From Halorhodospira sp. (GTDB taxonomy: Bacteria > Pseudomonadota > Gammaproteobacteria > Nitrococcales > Halorhodospiraceae), in NCBI GenBank assembly GCA_007127935.1, contig SKYL01000194.1, positions 1 to 8,706 on the forward strand: a stretch of DNA of 8,706 bases, in the 5' to 3' direction. This document shows, in pieces, positions 1 through 6,670 of this stretch; position 1 is the first letter of the stretch, and the number at the start of each line of letters is the position of its first letter. Made by a program: the position numbers and the translations under genes. Under the pieces are notes generated by a model that worked only from the letters and a program-made list of their open reading frames with translations, did no database searches and was not told where the DNA came from.

Positions 1-696
1 CATGGCGGCCTCCACATCGTGGAAGCGATGCGGGTCTCGGTAGTGATAAAGACCTAGTTTGCCGGGATGTTTGCGGATGAACGCCCGCGCTTCCGCCCAG
101 CGATTGGTGGCGTTCCACTCCAGCGACAGCGGGGCCACGGGGAGACTCGGATCCTGATAGATCGTCACCATGAAGCTTGGCTGATCGATCCGCTCGTTCC
201 GAGCGGCATAGTTGGCGCGCAATCGCTCAAAAAAATCGGTGATGCGAGCATCGCTCCGGTCGAAGGCGACGACGCCGCTGTTGAACTCCCTGACCGCGCT
301 ATCGGACAGCGGCCGCCCCCACATTTCGCCTTTTTTGTTACACGGATTGGCGCGCGGGCACATGGCCATGGGGTATTGCTTGAGGACATTGAAAACCGGA
401 TCGAGATCCCGCCGGACTTCAATGTCGGCGTCAAGGAACAGTACGTGATCCCAAGGAACGTACTGCTCCACCGAAAGCTTCCACTTGAACGCGTCGTGAT
501 TGTCCGCCTCGACCACCTCGATGTGGTCAAAAAGCTCCGCGCCTTGGTAGAGGGCGCGCTTCAACGGCAGGTTGGTGAGCACGGCACGGCCGACGCCCGG
601 GCTGTTCTCCATGGCCGTTCGCGCCGAATGCATGGCCATGCCGAGAAATTCATGTCCGAAGGCGATCCAGACGATTCCCCGACTTGGATCCGACAT
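1..696 (-). CDS. GT-A fold (GT8-like) glycosyltransferase, 3' end cut by window
   Basis: The reading frame is open for 232 codons from ATG at 696 to the left edge, so the C-terminus is missing. It looks like a nucleotide-sugar-dependent transferase of the GT-A/GT8 type. Residues 82-91 (WDHVLFLDAD) hold the metal-binding DxD (D89, D91) after a hydrophobic strand. FNSGVVAFDRS (138-148) matches the acceptor-side FNSG strand of this fold, DQPSFM follows at 171-176, and a late HYRD (218-221) may supply the metal-binding His. The start at 696 is preferred over an in-frame ATG at 711 because GGGGAG lies 7 bases upstream of 696, while nothing similar precedes 711. The gene lies 49 bases after the TPR sulfotransferase-like gene and is probably co-transcribed. 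Its GC is visibly lower than in the operon core (31 of 60 bases at 421-480). Donor sugar and acceptor are unknown. No signal peptide or membrane segment is seen, so a cytoplasmic role in surface-glycan assembly is inferred. Confidence 0.85.
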   Translation of the reverse strand, partial: MSDPSRGIVWIAFGHEFLGMAMHSARTAMENSPGVGRAVLTNLPLKRALYQGAELFDHIEVVEADNHDAFKWKLSVEQYVPWDHVLFLDADIEVRRDLDPVFNVLKQYPMAMCPRANPCNKKGEMWGRPLSDSAVREFNSGVVAFDRSDARITDFFERLRANYAARNERIDQPSFMVTIYQDPSLPVAPLSLEWNATNRWAEARAFIRKHPGKLGLYHYRDPHRFHDVEAAM

Positions 697-703
697 GATC
701 CGA

Positions 704-709
704 CTCCCC
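704..709 (-). promoter_or_regulatory. Ribosome binding site deciding start of the GT-A gene
   Basis: The minus strand reads GGGGAG followed by 7 bases and then ATG at 696. This supports 696 over the upstream in-frame ATG at 711, which has only an A-rich, non-Shine-Dalgarno stretch before it. Confidence 0.6.
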
Positions 710-745
710 ATTTTCAATGCCAACCGTTTCGATGCCCGAGCGCGA

Positions 746-1726
746 TCATTTGTAGGGTACAACACTGCGATGGAATCCTTGCAACAGCAGGCGCGCCCCT
801 TGCGGCCATCGTCCATGACGCAAGGCGTCCAAAGCGGCCTTGAAGTAGAGGTTGGACTTGTTACGCATACCGAGGTGGATGGCGGCCGCCGCATGGCGCC
901 CGGCCTCGGCTCGATCACCGCCCTGTTCCGCGATGCGGTGGAGAAACAGGTGGGCCTTGGCGTTGTCCGGCCCCATCGCCAGTGAGCGCTCCAGCGCCGA
1001 GCGCGCCTCCTCATGCTCGCCGAGGGCAAACAGGTTCTTGCCGAGCAGGTAGTGGGCGTCGGGATGATCCGGGCATTTCTCGACCCAGGTCCGGGCCACT
1101 TCAACCTCCCCCCGCGGGTCCTTGCCGCTGATCCGGGGCAGCGGCAGCGGATCGCGGCCCAGGAAGCGGCAGATGGTCTCGCCCGGTTCGGGGTCACGCA
1201 CGCAGACGACGCAGAGCTTCTCCGGCTCGCCCAGCTCCTCGTGGAAGTAACGGTAGACCCGGTCGAGGTGCTCGAAGTACATCGTGTACAGCTCGGCGTC
1301 GGAGACATCGAGGATCGTATCGTGCCCCGGACCGATGTAAGGGGCGTACTGGATGCGCACGAAGGGCGAGAGCTTGCGGTCGCGCAGCATGGTGCGCACC
1401 CCGGCCACCCAGCCGTCGGGATCGCGGTATGCGAGGATGAAGCGGCTGTTGGGCCAACGCTCGTTGAGCTGGCGGTAGAGGGTCGGGAAGGGGACATCGC
1501 TGACGGCATCGAACTGGTCGATCACCGGCGCCATGACGTCGACCACGCCCTCGGGGTCCTGCTCCAGCCCCTTGACGGCGTCATGCAGGTTGCGGCCGCC
1601 ATGGAACTTCGGGTAGTGCACGGTGCGGTAGCCGAGCATGGAGAGCAACATGTCGGTGCTGCGGGTCACCACCCGGTGCAGGGAGACCACGAAGATCTTG
1701 CCACCCGGCCCCGGGGGGTTCGGCAT
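746..1726 (-). CDS. Sulfotransferase-like protein with C-terminal TPR tail
   Basis: This 326-residue protein combines a PAPS-sulfotransferase-like domain (about 8-190) with a helical TPR-like tail (about 207-315). The start KIFVVSLHR (10-18) aligns with the KVFVIGLPR beta-strand/loop of the Sulfotransferase_4-type group. The paired SDVPFPTLYRQL (76-87) and RFILAYRDPDGWVAG (95-109) match the acceptor-side and 3'-phosphate-binding (RDP) motifs of the same group. The 5'-phosphosulfate loop is degenerate: where relatives have R-[ST]-G-T it reads RVVT (18-21), lacking the glycine. TPR-like periodicity is clear in HPDAHYLLGKNLFALGEHEE (221-240) and the next repeat (about 255-288). ATG at 1726 is 8 bases after the upstream stop, with GGAG only 3 bases away. 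An in-frame GTG at 1738 would overlap that stop as GTGA and is preceded by AGGGGG, so 330 residues is a real alternative. It may sulfate a glycan, or be an inactive or regulatory homologue. Confidence 0.82.
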   Translation of the reverse strand: MPNPPGPGGKIFVVSLHRVVTRSTDMLLSMLGYRTVHYPKFHGGRNLHDAVKGLEQDPEGVVDVMAPVIDQFDAVSDVPFPTLYRQLNERWPNSRFILAYRDPDGWVAGVRTMLRDRKLSPFVRIQYAPYIGPGHDTILDVSDAELYTMYFEHLDRVYRYFHEELGEPEKLCVVCVRDPEPGETICRFLGRDPLPLPRISGKDPRGEVEVARTWVEKCPDHPDAHYLLGKNLFALGEHEEARSALERSLAMGPDNAKAHLFLHRIAEQGGDRAEAGRHAAAAIHLGMRNKSNLYFKAALDALRHGRWPQGARLLLQGFHRSVVPYK

Positions 1727-1734
1727 CGTCTCCG

Positions 1735-2787
1735 TCACTGCGCCCCCTGCTGTCCAACCCCACTCCGCGCGGCGGCTCGCTTCAGCTTGTCGTGGACACC
1801 GCTGGTGGCCAGCGGCTTTGACTCGAGCCCGAACTGCCACGCATCGCTGGCCTTCTTATAGAGATACGCCCCTCCGGCCAGCAAGAACCACGGCCTCGAA
1901 CCGAGCAGGTCGTCGAACTCTCCGGCAAAGAGGCTTTCCATGAGGATCGTCGACCCCTTATTCATCTGAGTTACGGCCAGCCAGAGGATATCCGTCAGCC
2001 ATGGCAGGACCGCGATCCGCTCGAAATCGATGATCCGGAGTTGCCCCGTCCGTTCGTCCACCAGAAGGTTGCTGCCGGACAGATCGGCCTGGACCGGCAC
2101 CCGGGGGATCGACTCGATCGCCGCGATCATGGCGCCGGCCGCCTCACCGAAATAGTGGGTGCCCGCCCGTTGAACCAGCCTTTGAAACTCCGTGTTCGTA
2201 GTGAAGTCGTGATCGTGGATGAACGTCTGATGGCTTGCGGCCACCTGTTGAATGTACTCCGCAAAGGACTCCACCAAGCGCCGGAACCCCTCCAGTTTGC
2301 ATACATCGTCGAGGGCATTGAAGTCCGATCCGTCGACGAAGGGCTCGCGCATGGTTCGGCCATCGCCGCTGAAGGTGACGCCTTCCATGGGCAGATGGCG
2401 TTGCATCAGTTGGACCGCGGTGACCTGAAATTCCGGGAACCGTTCGCCGTAAGGCGTTTTCCACACCCATTCTCGCTGCCGGTCCAGGACGACCGCATAC
2501 TGCTCCCCAAGCCGGACCTCGCAGCCACGCGCCTCCCCGCACCCGATCGCCCGATGCCAGCGCAAGCGCTGTGGGTGGTTCAGCAGACGGATCACGTTGC
2601 GCACGACCACACCCGCCCCGCCCGGCTCGCCTCGGATGCCCCGGCGCTGCAGGCGGCGGGTCAGCCACGTATCACGATCGACCCTGTACAGGCCGTAGCC
2701 ATGACGGAACCATAGGCCCGGCTCAAGCAGGTGGCCGCACTCCCTGAAAAGTCGATCCGGGTTAACGCCCACCCGATTTTTGGTCAT
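1735..2787 (-). CDS. Divergent kinase-fold (APH/LPS-kinase-like) phosphotransferase
   Basis: This 350-residue protein has the C-lobe signature of small-molecule/sugar kinases. VPVQADLSGSNLLV (230-243) is the catalytic loop, with D235 and N240 in place. RIIDFER (251-257) is the metal-binding DFG-equivalent (D254). The usual HxD histidine is replaced by Q233. K110 in WVWKTPYG is the likeliest ATP-binding N-lobe lysine, but the N-lobe is weakly recognisable. A plausible role is phosphorylation of a sugar of the glycan made by this locus, as LPS core kinases do; this is inferred. ATG at 2787 is chosen because GGGGA lies 6 bases upstream. A TTG at 2817 would add 10 residues but has a poorly spaced Shine-Dalgarno. 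It begins 33 bases after the other kinase gene ends, and its stop nearly touches the next start. Its GC is lower than that of its neighbours (34 of 60 at 2221-2280). It shares fold but little obvious sequence with the adjacent kinase. Confidence 0.8.
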   Translation of the reverse strand: MTKNRVGVNPDRLFRECGHLLEPGLWFRHGYGLYRVDRDTWLTRRLQRRGIRGEPGGAGVVVRNVIRLLNHPQRLRWHRAIGCGEARGCEVRLGEQYAVVLDRQREWVWKTPYGERFPEFQVTAVQLMQRHLPMEGVTFSGDGRTMREPFVDGSDFNALDDVCKLEGFRRLVESFAEYIQQVAASHQTFIHDHDFTTNTEFQRLVQRAGTHYFGEAAGAMIAAIESIPRVPVQADLSGSNLLVDERTGQLRIIDFERIAVLPWLTDILWLAVTQMNKGSTILMESLFAGEFDDLLGSRPWFLLAGGAYLYKKASDAWQFGLESKPLATSGVHDKLKRAAARSGVGQQGAQ

Positions 2788-2793
2788 ACCGAG

Positions 2794-2798
2794 TCCCC
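2794..2798 (-). promoter_or_regulatory. Ribosome binding site deciding start of the divergent kinase
   Basis: GGGGA on the minus strand lies 6 bases before ATG at 2787. It supports this ATG over the upstream in-frame TTG at 2817. The spacer resembles that of the GT-A gene (TGGGGACTCGG here against TGGGGAGTCGG there). Confidence 0.5.
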
Positions 2799-2820
2799 AA
2801 TCTGAAAACGCGATCAAGCC

Positions 2821-3789
2821 CTACAGGATGTCGTGGGCGAACTTCTCCACCGCCCGGCTCAGCTTCTCCCGCCGCCGCTCGGCCGGTCCATCGGCGAACT
2901 GCGGCCGGAAGGCGTGGGCCACGGCCACCGCCAGCAGATACGCCGCCCGCAGTTCCGGCCGGAAGCTCTGCCCGGCGGCTTGCCAGACCGCCGCCAGATC
3001 GTCGTCGAAGGCGCCGGCCAGGTAGTCGCGGCGCAAGGTCCGGTTGACCGCCTCGGAGCCACGGGGGATGGACAGTGCGTCGAAGAAGAACGGCTGCGCC
3101 TCCACCCGCTCGACGTCGATGACCGCCAGTTCGCCGCGGTCGGTGACCATCAGGTTGCCGTTGTGGGCGTCACCGTGGCTGCGCAGCAGCGGCGCGCTGT
3201 CGAGCACCTCGGCTAGTTCGTCGCGCCGGCGCGCCAGCACGGTGCCGACGCTGCCGGACCCTGTCCAGCCATCGAGTTCGGCGAGCCACGGCGATGGGTC
3301 GAGCCGACCCTCGCAGCGCCGGGCATTCTCGGCGCAACAACGCAGGAACGCCCGGTAAGTCGGCGCCCACTGCTCCGGCTCGGCATCACACAGGATCCGG
3401 CCGACGACGAACCCCTCGCGCACCCCGTACCAGCCCGGCAGACCGGTGGCCACCGGTTCCGCCGCCGGACAGGGGAAGACGGGGCGCAGCCAGCGGCTGT
3501 TGGCCACCAGCCGCTCCACCTTGGCCGGATCGCGGTAGAGCCGGGTGACGTGGCCGCGATCCGCCGCCAGCAGGATCAGGCAGTCGCTGCGCCGGATCAG
3601 GGTATCGTGCACCGCCATACCTCCCGCACTGGAGGCCACGTGCACGCGCCGGGGGTCGGGCAGCCAACCGGCCACGCCCCCACGGCCCTCGAAACGCCGG
3701 GCCGTGTCGCCATCGAGGCGGTAGTCGCCGGAGACCAGCAGCGGCGCAGCCTCGACCGCCGCCCGGCGCAGGCGCCACCACGCCTTCAT
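2821..3789 (-). CDS. APH-fold phosphotransferase (kinase), probably sugar/LPS-type
   Basis: This 322-residue protein has a canonical phosphotransferase catalytic loop, SHGDAHNGNLMV (204-215; H205, D207, N212), followed by LAVIDVERVE (221-230) with D225 as the second metal ligand. This is the APH/choline-kinase/LPS-kinase family layout at a normal family length. The N-lobe holds GHVTRLYRDPAKVERLVANS (79-98), like the strand-helix unit that carries the ATP contacts in bacterial sugar kinases. It probably transfers phosphate from ATP to a sugar hydroxyl in the surface glycan; the substrate cannot be read from the sequence. ATG at 3789 overlaps the previous stop as ATGA and has GGGGGAGG 4 bases upstream, so the two genes are translationally coupled. 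The frame stays open upstream of this ATG, but that part would overlap the sulfotransferase gene and is Arg-rich shadow sequence. No membrane segment or signal peptide is seen, so it should be cytoplasmic. Confidence 0.87.
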   Translation of the reverse strand: MKAWWRLRRAAVEAAPLLVSGDYRLDGDTARRFEGRGGVAGWLPDPRRVHVASSAGGMAVHDTLIRRSDCLILLAADRGHVTRLYRDPAKVERLVANSRWLRPVFPCPAAEPVATGLPGWYGVREGFVVGRILCDAEPEQWAPTYRAFLRCCAENARRCEGRLDPSPWLAELDGWTGSGSVGTVLARRRDELAEVLDSAPLLRSHGDAHNGNLMVTDRGELAVIDVERVEAQPFFFDALSIPRGSEAVNRTLRRDYLAGAFDDDLAAVWQAAGQSFRPELRAAYLLAVAVAHAFRPQFADGPAERRREKLSRAVEKFAHDIL

Positions 3790-4676
3790 GGCGCCTCCCC
3801 CGGCACGGCGGCATAGCCGAACCGCGCCAGCTCGTCTGCCCGGGCGGCGGCGAAGGCGCGCAGCGCGTCGTCGTGCCGCCAGGCGTGGGCACGATCGGCG
3901 CGGAAGGTGGCGACGGTGGACTCCAGGGCACGAGGGTCGGGCCGGAGGCCGCAAAACGTGAGCGCCCGCTCCAACTCCCGGCGGGGCCGGCTCAGCAGAT
4001 CCTCATAGCGCACGGTCAACGCCCGATCTTCCAGGGCGGCGGTGTGCTCACCGGCCCGCGCCAGGTACTGCAGCCAGAGGCCGAAGCCCCCCTCCAAAGT
4101 GCGGCAACGGGCCTGTGGGCCGAATCCGCGCCGCTTGGGGGCGAAGGGACTGAAGCGGTAGGCGGCGCGGCGGCGGCGGTAGCGGGCGATGTTGCCCTCC
4201 AAGGCGTGCCGGCGCCGACTGCGCAGGCTCTCGGCCACGTCGACCCCGTGGCGGACGATATGGAGCACTCGCGCGTCGGGGAACAGCTCCAGCCACAGCG
4301 GCAGGGTGTAGGTGTTGCGCGGGTCTTTCCAGCCCCACGGGGCGGTCTGCCCCGGCAGCCCGCCGCCACGCAGCCCCCGGCGCAGGCCGAGAAAGCGCAG
4401 GCTGGCCGGGCCGCGGATGATGCCGCCGATGTAGTCGAGCAGCCACGGCCGCAGCGCCTCGTCGGCCAGCAGCTCGTCCATGGATTCCGGCCGGTCCCAG
4501 GTGGCCGAGGCCTGCCGGAAGATCCAGGCGTTGACGGCGTTGGTGAAGGCGGCCTCTTCGTTGCGGCTCGCCCCCCGGCCCATGAAGAAGCCGTTCTGCT
4601 GCAGCACGCGGGTCAGCAGACTGGTGCCGGAGCGGTGCATGCCGATGATGATCACCGGCGGCCGGGCCGCGCTCAC
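3786..4676 (-). CDS. Sulfotransferase (Sulfotransferase_3-like, PAPS-dependent)
   Basis: This 296-residue protein should transfer sulfate from PAPS to a glycan hydroxyl. VIIIGMHRSGTSLLTRVL (8-25) is an intact 5'-phosphosulfate-binding loop (R15, G17, T18, S19). VLHIVRHGVDVAES (137-150) is the 3'-phosphate-binding motif with R142. WGWKDPRNT (114-122) and VRYEDLL (222-228) are further conserved blocks of this family. An Arg-rich segment (about 152-192, with RRRHAL and RYRRRRAAY) lies between the binding motifs and might contact an anionic acceptor; this is inference. It starts with GTG at 4676 in a GTGA overlap with the preceding glycosyltransferase stop. GGAGG lies 7 bases upstream, and the glycine loop begins only about 11 residues in, so a later start is not credible. 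It ends in an ATGA overlap with the kinase gene. Such tight coupling between a glycosyltransferase and a kinase suggests action on the same glycan. Confidence 0.9.
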   Translation of the reverse strand: MSAARPPVIIIGMHRSGTSLLTRVLQQNGFFMGRGASRNEEAAFTNAVNAWIFRQASATWDRPESMDELLADEALRPWLLDYIGGIIRGPASLRFLGLRRGLRGGGLPGQTAPWGWKDPRNTYTLPLWLELFPDARVLHIVRHGVDVAESLRSRRRHALEGNIARYRRRRAAYRFSPFAPKRRGFGPQARCRTLEGGFGLWLQYLARAGEHTAALEDRALTVRYEDLLSRPRRELERALTFCGLRPDPRALESTVATFRADRAHAWRHDDALRAFAAARADELARFGYAAVPGEAP

Positions 4677-5836
4677 CCCCGTCCCTCCCCCGGCACGCCC
4701 AGGCCGAAATGGTCGAGATAGGCGCGGGCCGCGGTCTCGGCCATGAACGGCCGCACCGCCTCATCCCGATCGAACCGCGGCCCCTCGCCGCGCAGAGTGG
4801 TGAGGAGTCCTTGGGCCAAGGCATCGGGGTCCTGCATCGGCACCAGGATGCCGTAGCGGCCATCGGCGAGGATCTCCCGGGGGCCGCTGGGACAATCCGT
4901 GGACACCACCGGCGTACCGAGGCCGAGGGCCTCCATGAGCACGTTGACCAGCCCCTCCCAGCGCGACGACAAGGCGAAGACGTCGGCTCGCGCCATCCAC
5001 GGATACGGGTTGGCCTGAAATCCGGCGAAATCGACGTGCTCGCGAATGCCGAGATCATCGGCCAACGCCTCCAGCTCCGGCAGATCGCGCCCCTTGCCGA
5101 CGATCACCAGCCGCGCTGGCCGCTCTTCCAGCACCCGTGCGAAGGCGCGCAGCAAGGTGTCGTAGTCCTTCTGCGGCACCAGCCGGCCGACGGTGACAAT
5201 CACCGGGCGGTCACGGTCATCGCCGAACCAGGGATGATCCAACGGCTCCCGGGCCCGCTCCAGCGCCTGGCGGGCCACCGAACCGCTGTAGATTCGGGTG
5301 ACGTCGACCCCCTTGAGGCCGACGGTGTTGAGCAGATCGTCACGCACCCCGTCGGAAACGGCGATGACGCCGTCGGCGTGCGGGTAGACACCGCGGATCT
5401 GACGAAATTTCTGCGCCCGGCGACGCGGCTCTTGGGCCAGCTTCTCCGATTCGCCGAAGGTGTTGGGCACGCTGAGGTAGCGCCGGCTGGTCACCCCCGG
5501 CAGCCGCCAGGTGCCGGCCAGCACCAGGTTGCTGATGTGGTTCACCGACAGCACCACCCGCGGTCGGCGTCGGCGCATGTAGCGCCACAGGGCGATGCTG
5601 CTGGCCCACTTGCCGTCGCTGCCCAAGTGGACAAAGCCCACGGCCCCGGGGAGTTCTTCGGGGTAGAAGCGGACGCCGTTGCGGAAGGTGACCAGTTCCA
5701 CCGACAACCCCCACTCCACCCAGAGGTGGATCTGGTTGAGCAGTCGCCGATAGGTACCGCCCCACTCGCGGAAGACGCCGACGATGGCGATGTCCACGGA
5801 CGGCTCCGCCAACCGGTCGGCGACGGCCCGATTCAC
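4673..5836 (-). CDS. GT4-family glycosyltransferase
   Basis: This 387-residue retaining glycosyltransferase has the GT-B fold. The N-terminal acceptor domain has the strand VDIAIVGVFREWGGTYRRLL (14-33), with the GG loop. The donor domain opens with VIVTVGRLVPQKDYDTLLRA (212-231), continues with LVIVGKG (243-249) and NPYPWMARADVFALSSRWEG (276-295), and carries the EX7E pair E294/E302 (EGLVNVLMEAL). DCPSGPREIL (314-323) is the usual nucleotide-sugar-binding follow-up. It transfers a sugar from a nucleotide donor to a lipid- or glycan-linked acceptor at the cytoplasmic membrane face. No signal peptide is seen. The sugar is unknown. The GTG start at 5836 forms a GTGA overlap with the previous stop and has GGGAGGGGG just upstream. 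Both ends of the gene overlap neighbours, so it is embedded in the operon. Its C-terminal half is clearly similar to that of the GT4 gene at 7478-8614. Confidence 0.93.
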   Translation of the reverse strand: MNRAVADRLAEPSVDIAIVGVFREWGGTYRRLLNQIHLWVEWGLSVELVTFRNGVRFYPEELPGAVGFVHLGSDGKWASSIALWRYMRRRRPRVVLSVNHISNLVLAGTWRLPGVTSRRYLSVPNTFGESEKLAQEPRRRAQKFRQIRGVYPHADGVIAVSDGVRDDLLNTVGLKGVDVTRIYSGSVARQALERAREPLDHPWFGDDRDRPVIVTVGRLVPQKDYDTLLRAFARVLEERPARLVIVGKGRDLPELEALADDLGIREHVDFAGFQANPYPWMARADVFALSSRWEGLVNVLMEALGLGTPVVSTDCPSGPREILADGRYGILVPMQDPDALAQGLLTTLRGEGPRFDRDEAVRPFMAETAARAYLDHFGLGVPGEGRG

Positions 5837-6669
5837 TTCGCCCCCTCCCGGAAGTAGCGGGCGTAGAAGGGATCCAGCCGATCCCCGATGATCCGCTCGA
5901 CATGCGCCAGCGCTTCACCATCCAGATACTCGCGATACCCCCCCACCTCACCCTTACGGGTCTTGTAACTGTCGGGGTCGTTTTTGTCGCGGGCGGCCAA
6001 GGTGCTGGTGCCCATGGCGTTCCTCGCCTCCAATTGCCGCATGTTGTCGAAACGGCCGAACTCCACTGCCGCATCGATCACCGCATCGCCGACACCGGTG
6101 ACGCCGATGAACTCCAACACCCGGCGCAGCTCACCGGCGGTATCGGCGTGGAGATCCTCGTAGGTCAGCAGCAAAAAATCCGCCGGCACGTGACGGTTGC
6201 GCGCCCAGAGGTTGTAGAACTCGACGATGGTCTCGATACCGCCCCGGCGCTCATGGACATACTCCGCCAGGGTGCCCTCGTAGTTGGCATTGCGCTTGGT
6301 CTTCTGAAAGTAAGAGGAGACCAGTACATCGCGCGGGTCGCGGGCCATGAAGACCACCTTCTTGCCGGCGTACTCCGACTTATCGGTCTCCAGCTCCTCC
6401 GGGTACTTGAACTCCGGGCCGCCGTCGTGGTGTTGGAGGATGTACGGGATGCTCCGCCACGGCTTGCTGTAACCGCGCAGGCGCAGGGGCTTACGCAGGC
6501 GGATACCGTGGTGAAGCTCCAGCGCCTTGCTCAGCAGCACCACCAGCCAGGTACGGCCGCACTTGGGATAGGAGACGATATGGACATCGGCGCGCAGGCG
6601 CCGCCAGCGGCGGCGGATGAACTGGATCAGGCGGCGGTAGGGACCGCGGTTACGGGTGATGGCGGCCAC
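5833..6669 (-). CDS. Sulfotransferase (Sulfotransferase_1 / cytosolic type)
   Basis: This 278-residue PAPS-dependent sulfotransferase belongs to the classical Sulfotransferase_1 group. VHIVSYPKCGRTWLVVLL (29-46) is the 5'-phosphosulfate-binding motif, with CGRTW where many relatives have SGTTW. KKVVFMARDPRDVLVSSYF (103-121) is the 3'-phosphate-binding motif (R110, S118). LLTYEDL (167-173) follows, and TRKGEVGGYREYL (237-249) is the C-terminal RKGxxG loop that closes over PAPS. H80/H81 (LQHHDG) sit where the family's catalytic histidine would fall. The start is GTG at 6669, one base after the upstream stop, with GGAGG 6 bases before it. The frame stays open further upstream, but that segment (Ser/Pro/Arg-rich) overlaps the previous gene and looks like shadow. 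The basic N-terminal helix (about 5-25, rich in Arg) may associate with membrane or anionic glycan. A glycan or lipid acceptor is inferred from the neighbours. Confidence 0.92.
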   Translation of the reverse strand: MAAITRNRGPYRRLIQFIRRRWRRLRADVHIVSYPKCGRTWLVVLLSKALELHHGIRLRKPLRLRGYSKPWRSIPYILQHHDGGPEFKYPEELETDKSEYAGKKVVFMARDPRDVLVSSYFQKTKRNANYEGTLAEYVHERRGGIETIVEFYNLWARNRHVPADFLLLTYEDLHADTAGELRRVLEFIGVTGVGDAVIDAAVEFGRFDNMRQLEARNAMGTSTLAARDKNDPDSYKTRKGEVGGYREYLDGEALAHVERIIGDRLDPFYARYFREGAK

Positions 6670-6670
6670 G

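Noticed and set aside
697..745. Terminator or promoter in the 49-base gap before the GT-A gene
   Set aside because: No GC hairpin with a T-run and no paired -35/-10 is visible. The gap is short enough for read-through.
1013..1861. 282-codon plus-strand open frame
   Set aside because: Antisense to the TPR sulfotransferase-like gene, with composition typical of a mirrored high-GC frame (HH, DD, VDP runs) and no family motif.
3873..4721. 282-codon plus-strand open frame opposite the Sulfotransferase_3 gene
   Set aside because: Shadow of a gene with intact PAPS-binding motifs; rich in Gln/Pro/Ala with no domain.
4709..5857. 382-codon plus-strand open frame opposite the GT4 gene
   Set aside because: Almost exact antisense of a gene with complete GT4 motifs. 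No recognisable domain and no ribosome binding site pattern.
1471..6640. GGCGGTAG octamers (ops/JUMPstart-like) at 1471-1478, 4175-4182 and 6633-6640
   Set aside because: They lie on the plus strand, inside and antisense to coding sequence, where Tyr-Arg codons explain them. They lack the rest of the JUMPstart element and are not in leaders of the transcribed strand.
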